A stretch of 25,523 nt of DNA from Azolla pinnata (taxonomy: Eukaryota; Streptophyta; Polypodiopsida; Salviniales; Salviniaceae), in NCBI GenBank assembly GCA_037176905.1, contig JBBBWG010033629.1, forward strand, positions 13,565-39,087. The letters run 5' to 3'. The notes beneath the pieces are model-generated. The model did not search any database, was not told the origin of the DNA, and worked only from the letters and a program-made list of their open reading frames with translations. Below, in pieces: positions 19,241 to 25,523 of this stretch. The first letter of the stretch is position 1. Every line of letters starts with the position of its first letter. Made by a program: the position numbers and the translations under genes.

Positions 19241-22200
19241 ATGGAAGGACCCAATCCTGCCCATGGGGATGCTTCCCATGTTGCTTCCACCCTCGAGAAT
19301 GTTGTGATCTCTTCAGAAGATGAGAGCAAAGCTTCCATTAGCCAATCCAGCTTCTTCCGTGCTATCGAGGAGGCAAACATTCAGCTTCTGCATATTCTCC
19401 TTAAGAAAGGCAGCATCAGCGTCGATGCATTTAACGAACAAGTATCCACATGCCATCCATATACCTATGCGTTTCTATATTGATATGGATGCCGTAATGG
19501 TTGTGCATTTCGAGCTTTTTTATTTGCTTTACTTCGAATATTGTCGGGATTTAATCTTAGGTATATGAGTTGATCAAACCATGATTTTATCCACTAGGGT
19601 ATGGATGAGGTCAGATGCTATATTGACACGATCCAGGAGACTAGCAATTGCTAAAGAAAGATCTCTTTGTTCGATATATTTGATGATGGAATTGTGTTTC
19701 GTTTTGGAAACGGTTTGTGTCATGTTGAGACCTAGTTATTCCCTCAAAGAGATCGAATAGTACGATATCAGTTTCCATAGAGAAAATTACAATAGTTTTG
19801 TTCCGTAATTTAAATGAGCTGGAATCATGAGTTTGATCTATTGAAAATATATGCTGTATGAGAACTAGGAGATCATGCAAGGGGGTATTGGATTTGGTAG
19901 GATGGGTTATAATAGAGTTCTACTTCATATATATATATATATATGTATGTATGTATGTATGTATATGTATATTTATATATATAAAAAACTGGAATTCTGT
20001 TATTGTTCTATTCTGACATGCTTTGGATAAACTACAGCAAGTAATTCTGGTTTCATAGGGTTTGACAGATTTGCACTTATCCGTCTATAAGTGTAAAGCA
20101 TCACGGGAACAAGGATATTGTGGAAATTCGACATAGTTTAAATGGTGGAATCACGATTTTGATCTGTTTAAAGGATAGTTTGTATAGAATCTCGTAGGTT
20201 TAAGAGATCATGTAAGAGGAAATTGAATTAAGTTGGATAGGTTAGTAATTTTTTTGCATACATCAAGGAATGGATTCGTGATAGTGTTATATTCTAAAGA
20301 TGCGTTTTGTAAATTCTAGTTAGAATTCAACACTGAAACTATTATTTCTGGTTTAATAGGGAATGACAGCTTTGCATTTGGCGGTTTATAAGTTCGAAAC
20401 TCGGAGGAATCTAGATATATTGGAGATTCTGCTCGAGCATGGGGCGAATCCATGCCTGAAAGCTGCATCACCTCCGAAAGCGACCAAGCTGTCGCTTGTT
20501 CGCCATGATTCAAAAGGTCATTCAGAGAGCTCAATAGAAACGAAGAAGATTAGCTTAGACCAGAAAACACCTCTACTTCTAGCGTTGGAGCTAAAGTCAG
20601 TCCTTTACTTACGAGGTATTTGCCCTGAATGCCTTCCTTTCTTTCTACAATTTTCTTGAGGTTCTACCACAAAGAAAATGGAAAAGACATGATCGTGATT
20701 ATTGTATTTCTTTTTTCACATTTACAAGATGATGATGGAACTCATTTACTGGTAGAGGGGGAGGAACAGTTTTAACTTGATTTCTTCTTCTATCAATCTA
20801 TCTCCTGAGTCAAATATATCGGAAGTCAAAATGCTGATTGTGTATTCATCATGAGGATGCCCTTCATACATCTCTGGTTGTATTAAAGAGTATTCTAATA
20901 TGAGCGATTACCTTTTGAGAACATGCACAATGGGTTGTTCCTACCTTTTTTCTAGTTGTGTTCTTTTATGGGAAATACCCACACTTTTGCCTTTAGTTAT
21001 CAAAATGCTTTTGGTGTTAATACTTGGATCAGGTTTTTGTGGTACCTCAGAAAGCCTTGAAACGTAGTTTTTCTTGAAGGTTTAAAAAGCTACAAGTCCC
21101 TTTGTATTGCAGGCTGGGAGTACCGGCATTGGGATTCTGTTTTGAAGCTTCTTTCAGGAGCTACATTAAAAACGCTATCCCATCTGGGAGTTGATAAGCA
21201 AACTCCTGATACACAGGAGTTTGTGAAGAAAGGATGGAAAAATGTCTTTGAAACTGGAAATCATAGCATTGTTGAAGTCTCTGCAGAGGGGAAGGGAATA
21301 AATGCCCTCAGATTGTTACTAGCTGGAGCTTCTAAGGTGAGAGAAAATGGAGAAATATTTTGGTTACTTTTATTGAGAAAACGAGGCATAATTTATTTAA
21401 ACATTTTCAACTCAAATAAATGGTCCTTTCAGTCTCTTTTCTTTTTACACACTGTTATCTTGTTTTCATCGCTTTTTAAAAACATGCAGAAGCTTAAGTT
21501 GAACTTGGAAGCTCTGGCTATACGTAATTCGAATGTCTTGGAGCTGAAGGATGTATCTTTTAGCATTGCAAAAGAACTGGTGAAGTTTATTTACACTGGC
21601 TCAGTGACACCTGATTTTTTGGAACATCGAGGCATAGACCTCCTCCAAGCTGCACACAAGGTTCTAATGCTTCTCCTGAGTAATAATTTATCAGGTCTTT
21701 TATCACATTTCCATTTTCTGATCATGCCAGATGGAAAAGAATCCTGGTACAGGTAATAAAACTTTTAGGCACTGATTTAATCCATTGTCATGCCAAGTTA
21801 CATCAATGGAAAGGGACAATTTTTTCAATATACCTATTTTACTCTGATGAACTTCTCAGGAAAGGCAAACCATAGTGAATGTTAACGTACACTTCATAAC
21901 GGTTTGATTGGGATGGTTACCGGTCTATTAAGGGGCCTCAACTGTGTAACTACATTTCTTTGCTGCTATAGCTGTTGTATGTTTTGTGAACGTTTGCATA
22001 GTTTCTGATTTCTTAAGTGGGGGTATAGAGATCATCTCCGGTAGTAAAAAAAGGTATAATTGGCGAGTTTCAAAAACCATGGTATGATAATGCTCTGCTT
22101 ATCACTTCAAGTGATACAAATAGTATGTTGGTAATTTTTTGTGCAACAAAGGTTTTGGGTTTAGAACACATTGATGTATATTAACTTTGGTTTTTCCCAA

Positions 22201-22577
22201 ATTGTATGCAGTATGGAGTCGATGTGCTGGTGAAGCTTTGTGAAGTAGAAATCCAGCCCACACAAGGTTAGGTTTGTAAAAAGCGAGTCTTGTTTGTGAT
22301 CTTACAAGGGACTTTTCCTGAAGTTGTTTGTAGGATTAATTCAGGGGTTATAATTTGCATCCTGTGTGTGGGTTGTGATCATACAGAGAATTGGATCAAA
22401 CTCCTTACAGCTGCAGAGGAAGTCGAATCAGATTTCCTGGTATTCAAGTGTGCAAAATCAATCGAGGATGTTATGGTTCGACGACATGAAGGAGCTCACA
22501 TACTGAAGAGGCATTTCTCGGAGGCTTCCCATGATTCTACCCCTCACCAACTGTTCCATCATGATCCCTATGCATGA
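19241..22577 (+). CDS. Ankyrin repeat-BTB/POZ domain protein, six exons
   Basis: Exons: 19241-19441, 20360-20615, 21113-21336, 21490-21660, 22212-22266, 22387-22577. All are GT-AG and join in frame to 365 residues. An ankyrin helix pair is clear at residues 68-97 (GMTALHLAVYKF..., LEILLEHGANPCL), with a further helix at TPLLLALELKS. The BTB fold follows at about 202-302: VEVSAEGKGINALRLLLAGA, VLELKDVSFSIAKELVKFIY, TGSV, then LLQAAHKYGVDVLVKLCEVEI. Residues 303-365 are a helical tail ending in a His-rich tip. BTB proteins commonly bring substrates to Cullin-3 ubiquitin ligases; the target is unknown. The usual Ala-His-Arg of the BTB core reads Asn-Ala-Leu-Arg here. The end of exon 2 (donor CGAG|GTATTT) is chosen for frame and is the least certain junction; exon 4 could also extend. 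Intron 1 (918 bp) contains a decayed exon 2 copy. Confidence 0.88.
19926..19984. repeat. AT / TATG microsatellite
   Basis: (AT)n then (GTAT)n then AT-rich sequence, inside intron 1 of the ankyrin-BTB gene, within copy A of the intron duplication. Confidence 0.95.
20058..20130 (+). pseudogene. Decayed pseudo-exon copy of ankyrin exon 2
   Basis: After an intact-looking acceptor (CTGGTTTCATAG) this copy reads GGTTTGACAGATTTGCACTT, matching GGAATGACAGCTTTGCATTT at the true exon 2, and continues with TCTATAAGTG against TTTATAAGTT and with GATATTGTGGAAATT against GATATATTGGAGATT. In the exon 2 frame it meets substitutions and length changes and soon a stop, so it is unlikely to be used productively. 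Confidence 0.75.
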
Positions 22578-23005
22578 AATGGACGTCATCATCATTATCA
22601 TCTTGTATGCAATGGATGCATGCATGATTCTAATATCTCTGTGTCTAGTTTGTAAGAGTTCGAAACAATTTGTTTTGTTTGAACAAACTTGGGTACCACC
22701 AACTTGACTGCATGCGAGGCCTGAATAATGGTGTATATATTAACCTGGATTTGTTGAGCGTGATTCCTTCTATTCTGCGTAGGAAGCAAAATTGTCTCAT
22801 GTTTCTTTGGGAAATTGTAATTGTGAACTCGAATGAATGTTTATGGAGTTTGTTTTTCGCTATAAGATTCATAAGTTTCATATCAAAGCTCTCCACAGCG
22901 AATTTATGGGTTTATGTTACTCATGACCATGTTAACTTTGAGGCTAAGAAATGATACTAAGAACTGATGATTTGGGAAGTCAACATTTGTTTCTTCTATT
23001 AAGTC
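22578..23005. other. 3' flank of the ankyrin-BTB gene
   Basis: Probable 3' UTR and spacer. It includes an ATGCATGCATG patch near 22613-22626. No gene is supported. Confidence 0.5.
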
Positions 23006-23006
23006 A

Positions 23007-23412
23007 ACATGCCTAAACAAAATTTCACAGATTGAGGAACCACATGCTATCCCTTAACTGGGGAGGCTGCTATCCCTTAACTGTAGTTGGGCATTTTCTG
23101 TAAGAAGAGTAAGTTTTCCACCCTAATCCTGATTGATGTTGGTTTTTTTTCTGATGTAAGGTGCAAGGAGAGCTCCCCTGTTTTAGGTTAATGGACCATA
23201 GCAGAACATGCCCAAACAAAGTTTGACAGTTTGAGAAGCACATGCTATCCCTAACTCTGTTTCCAATAAATTTCCTATATTTGGGCATTTCTGAAAGAAG
23301 AGTAAGTTTCCACCCTAATCCTGCTCTTGGTTTTTTTCTTTTTTCCTGATGCAAGGTGCAAGGAGAATGTGTGTCTGCCTGTTTTTTTAGGTTAATGGAT
23401 CCATAGCCAGAT
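23007..23412. repeat. Tandem duplication, 199-bp unit
   Basis: Copies start at 23007 and 23206 (ACATGCCTAAACAAAATTTC and ACATGCCCAAACAAAGTTTG). Shared later blocks are CACATGCTATCCCT, TTGGGCATTT, GAAGAGTAAGTTT, CCACCCTAATCCTG, GGTGCAAGGAGA and TTTAGGTTAATGGA. Small indels distinguish them. Confidence 0.9.
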
Positions 23413-23599
23413 CATTCAGTTCTATCATTTCAAGGTATGAACTAGATTTCATCATCCTCAAATTGAAGTTGAGCAGCTATAACCAGTCGGATAGCTATCA
23501 GCTATGGTTGGAACTAAATTTCAATCATCCATGCCATCCAAAATATAGCATCACCATGTTGTCAATGCAGAAAGAAATGACATGTGGGCCCCCAAATTA

Positions 23600-24007
23600 G
23601 GATTCTCTATAGAAATTGGGGTATATTCCTTGCTGAGCAATTTGGATAGTTTACAGAATGGAATGGATTTCAAAAGCTAAATTTTCTGAATCTAAAGAAT
23701 AAGCAAACAGTGAAATCACTGCTGCGTCACGCCATGGAAGCTAGGGTTACAGCAAGCTGCTCTTCCTGCCATCATCATCATCATCATCATCATCACCAGG
23801 ATTCATCTGTTTGGTTTCCTGTTGGATTCTCATTTGAAAATTGGGGTATATTCCTTCTTGAGCGATTTGGATAGTTTACAAAATTGAATGGATTTCAAGT
23901 CTTAGAGCTTTTTTCTTCTAAAGATTTGACGCACACAGTGAAATCACTGCTGCGGCTTCACTTGGGTTACAGCATCCGCCATGGAAGCTAGGGTTACAGC
24001 AAGCTAC

Positions 24008-24039
<32 letters not shown>

Positions 24040-24040
24040 G
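23600..24040. repeat. Tandem duplication, 224-bp unit, each ending in a CAT microsatellite
   Basis: Copies start at 23600 and 23824 (GGATTCT). They share TTGGGGTATATTCCTT, GATTTGGATAGTTTACA, GTGAAATCACTGCTGCG, CCATGGAAGCTAGGGTTACA and GCAAGCT, then a (CAT)n run at 23770-23796 and 24008-24039. The copy B insert adds a TTCACTTGGGTTACAGCATC segment. The poly-His frame over the second run is a repeat artefact. It lies in the 3' flank of the STIG1-like gene. Confidence 0.9.
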
Positions 24041-24194
24041 TTTCGTTTTCTGCCTGAGTTCTTGCTCTGCAATGCACACACCAGTGGCAAAGCTTGCGAG
24101 TTGCTTGGCCATGGAAGCAAGAGCCAGTACAGCAGAACAGCTTCATGCCAAAAGAATGAAGAGATATATCTTACCTACATACATATATATGTCA

Positions 24195-24240
24195 GAGATG
24201 GCGATGGCGATGGAGATTGGAGATGGAGATTGGAGATGGA
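24195..24240. repeat. GATGGC/GATGGA hexamer run
   Basis: GATGGCGATGGCGATGGA followed by two GATTGGAGATGGA units, just downstream of the STIG1-like stop codon. It is the same hexamer family as in the coding part of that gene. Confidence 0.85.
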
Positions 24241-24282
24241 GCAGAACCTGCAGACAAATGGCGGTTGCAGTAGCCATGGATC

Positions 24283-25314
24283 CTAGTAACCACATATCCC
24301 GAAGGCGCAGGTGGAGTTGTAGGAACAGGGATTTCTGCAGCGCCCGCAGTTGAGGGGATCGTGCGACAGATCTGTGCAGCGGCCATGGCAGCACGCCGCC
24401 GTGGGAGGCCTGCAGACATGGCCGCAAGCTCCGCAGTTGTAGGGATCGCTGTTGCGCAGGCGCGGGGACCCGTACTCCACGTCGTGGTCGCGGAACCTGT
24501 CGGGATCGTCGTCAGGATCGTCGTCAGGATCGTCGTCAGGATCGTCGTCAGGATCGTCGTCCTCCGATCCACCTCCGCCGTGGCTATGGCGATGGCGCGC
24601 TGATGACGATGATCTCTTGCTGTTTCTGTTCCTGCTGCTGCTGCTGCCGTTCCTTCTTCTTGCGCCAGGGCTGAGATTAGGGTTAGGGTTAGGGTTAGGG
24701 TTAGGGTTAGGGTTAGGGTTTGGAGCAGGAGTGGGGTTAGGGCTATGGCGCGGATGGTAGCGATGGTGGCTGGGGCCGCGATGATGAGTATGGAGATGAG
24801 GATGGTGGTTAGGGTTAGGGTTTGCAGGAGGGCTAGGGTTAGGGTTAGGGTTAGGGTTAGGGTTAGGGTTTGCGTGGTCTTCTCTCCGCTTCGCCTTGAT
24901 TCTTCTACAATACACGACGCCTCCTCCTGCACCATCGCCATCTCCATCTCCATCTCCATCGCCATCTCCATCGCCATCGCCATCGCCATCGCCACCTCCA
25001 CCTCCACCTCCATCGCCATCGCCACCTCCACCTCCACCTCCATCGCCATCGCCATCTCCACCTCCTCCGCCCTTCCCTCTGCCATCAGGATTGGGCTTCG
25101 ACCCTGCATCACCGCCATCGCCATCGCCATCCGAGCTCGCCCCTCCTCCCCTGTGCACGTGGGCATGGCCCTTGCCCGTGCTGAGCACCATGAGCAGCAG
25201 CAGCGCCACGATCATCCCCAGCGCCACCAGGCACAGCACGCACAGGGTCGCCCTGGCGATGGAGCACGACCTGTAGCAGAGGATCAGCCTCGGCAGGGTG
25301 AACCTCGCCATCAT
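24283..25314 (-). CDS. STIG1-like cysteine-rich protein with telomere-repeat-encoded Asn-Pro linker
   Basis: A single open frame of 343 residues from tandem ATGs (25314 and 25311) to TAG. Residues 22-45 form a hydrophobic helix after a basic start: a signal peptide or type II membrane anchor. About residues 58-130 are Gly/Asp repeats from GATGGC-type hexamers; two Asn-Pro blocks follow (about 147-167 and 190-211), then Arg/Ser-rich sequence and five Asp-Asp-Asp-Pro units (12-bp repeat). The final 53 residues carry eleven cysteines in the STIG1 pattern (NCGACGHVC, ACCHGRC, DLSHDPLNCGRC, STCAFGICGY). STIG1 proteins are secreted plant proteins of the cell surface or extracellular matrix; known members act in stigma exudate and pollen-tube growth. 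Typical members are about 140-150 residues, so the linker roughly doubles this one. An upstream in-frame TTG adds 15 codons, but no ATG is there. Family call firm, biology inferred. Confidence 0.9.
   Translation of the reverse strand: MMARFTLPRLILCYRSCSIARATLCVLCLVALGMIVALLLLMVLSTGKGHAHVHRGGGASSDGDGDGGDAGSKPNPDGRGKGGGGGDGDGDGGGGGGGDGDGGGGGGGDGDGDGDGDGDGDGDGDGDGAGGGVVYCRRIKAKRREDHANPNPNPNPNPNPSPPANPNPNHHPHLHTHHRGPSHHRYHPRHSPNPTPAPNPNPNPNPNPNPNPNLSPGARRRNGSSSSRNRNSKRSSSSARHRHSHGGGGSEDDDPDDDPDDDPDDDPDDDPDRFRDHDVEYGSPRLRNSDPYNCGACGHVCRPPTAACCHGRCTDLSHDPLNCGRCRNPCSYNSTCAFGICGY
24499..24565. repeat. 12-bp tandem repeat encoding Asp-Pro-Asp-Asp
   Basis: Five near-perfect GGATCGTCGTCA units on the plus strand, in frame within the STIG1-like gene on the minus strand. 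Confidence 0.95.
24677..24720. repeat. Seven perfect TTAGGG units inside the STIG1-like coding region
   Basis: Uninterrupted (TTAGGG)7 plus TT. On the coding strand AACCCT repeats read Asn-Pro without shifting frame. Confidence 0.97.
24809..24870. repeat. Second TTAGGG block inside the STIG1-like coding region
   Basis: Two TTAGGG units (about 24809-24822), a short TTGCAGGAGGG spacer, CTAGGG, then five perfect TTAGGG (24839-24868) plus TT. It is in the same coding frame (Asn-Pro) as the first block. Confidence 0.95.
24930..25070. repeat. GCCATC/TCCATC/ACCTCC hexamer tract encoding Gly-Asp and poly-Gly
   Basis: Interleaved ATCGCC, ATCTCC and ACCTCC units on the plus strand. On the minus strand they encode Gly-Asp and Gly-Gly in the STIG1-like protein. 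Pro-Ser and Ile-Ala frames on the plus strand are mirror artefacts. Confidence 0.93.
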
Positions 25315-25523
25315 CGACCATGAAAGCTCCTGCGAGATGAGAGATCGAATCGGGTGCAAAGAGAAAGCGGGCAGATTAACAGGGTGATTAAATGAGGGCG
25401 ATTAAGGTAGAAGATTTGAGGGTATCAAGGGGGGAGAAGAGAGATTAAGAGACTAGGGGGGGGCAGATTAGAAGCGTGATTAAGGGGGGTGATTAAGGTA
25501 GAAGATTTGAGGGTATCAAGGGG
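25315..25523. repeat. 5' flank of the STIG1-like gene with a 91-bp-spaced duplication
   Basis: GATTAAGGTAGAAGATTTGA followed by GGGTATCAAGGGG occurs at 25400-25433 and 25491-25523, separated by GATTA-rich, G-rich sequence. The second copy runs off the window, so an array may continue. No TATA box is apparent. Confidence 0.85.

Larger units (their letters stand above)
19811..20420 (+). repeat. Tandem duplication of intron 1 plus the start of ankyrin exon 2
   Basis: Copy A (about 19811-20128) and copy B (about 20139-20435) align in order: TAAATGAGCTGGAATCATGA and TAAATGGTGGAATCACGA, GAGATCATGCAAG and GAGATCATGTAAG, CTGGTTTCATAG and CTGGTTTAATAG, then the exon body. Copy A also gained an AT/TATG microsatellite. 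Confidence 0.8.

Noticed and set aside
23981-24286. Poly-His frame on the plus strand
   Set aside because: Caused by the (CAT)n run in the 3' flank; no family match.
24192-25321. Other long frames opposite and beside the STIG1-like gene (Met-Ala, Leu-Thr, Pro-Ser rich)
   Set aside because: Hexamer repeats keep several frames open at once; only the called frame ends in a recognisable cysteine domain.

Overview
The window is nuclear DNA of a land plant. The evidence is spliced genes with plant-type short GT-AG introns, a stigma-specific STIG1-like cysteine-rich protein (a plant family), and plant telobox/telomere-type repeats. The species cannot be fixed from this sequence. No transposase, reverse transcriptase, rRNA, convincing tRNA or CRISPR array is visible.

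Layout. 1-5900 has no recognisable gene. It holds a 91-97 bp minisatellite with embedded CTT runs and one telobox per unit (1-617), a purine-rich stretch with scattered AAACCCTAA (650-1500), about 1.1 kb of degenerate TTAGGG-like DNA (1560-2640), a short AAACCCT block (3575-3645) and several small duplications. 7382-11478 (minus) is a seven-exon gene for an Efg1-type rRNA-processing protein; all seven exons join in frame to 379 codons, and one intron uses a GC-AG pair. Its upstream flank (11650-12540) is a minisatellite built from telobox motifs. 13375-16333 (minus) is a six-exon JmjC/cupin_8 2-oxoglutarate oxygenase gene with its HxD...H iron triad intact; the short last exon is tentative. 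Its upstream flank (16435-17100) is a 76-bp tandem array of self-complementary, alternating purine-pyrimidine DNA. 19241-22577 (plus) is a six-exon ankyrin-BTB protein gene; intron 1 carries a decayed second copy of the start of its ankyrin exon. 24283-25314 (minus) is an intronless STIG1-like gene whose linker is encoded by perfect TTAGGG telomere-type repeats (Asn-Pro), GATGGC-type hexamers (Gly-Asp) and a 12-bp Asp-Pro repeat.

The four genes have no obvious shared pathway: nucleolar rRNA processing, a Fe(II) oxygenase, a probable ubiquitin-ligase adaptor and a secreted or membrane-anchored extracellular protein. What unites the window is repeat biology. Telomere-like and hexanucleotide repeats recur in gene flanks, introns and coding sequence, in both orientations and in both hexamer (TTAGGG) and heptamer (TTTAGGG) forms.

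All gene models were built by hand from splice signals and reading-frame continuity, without transcript data or database searches.
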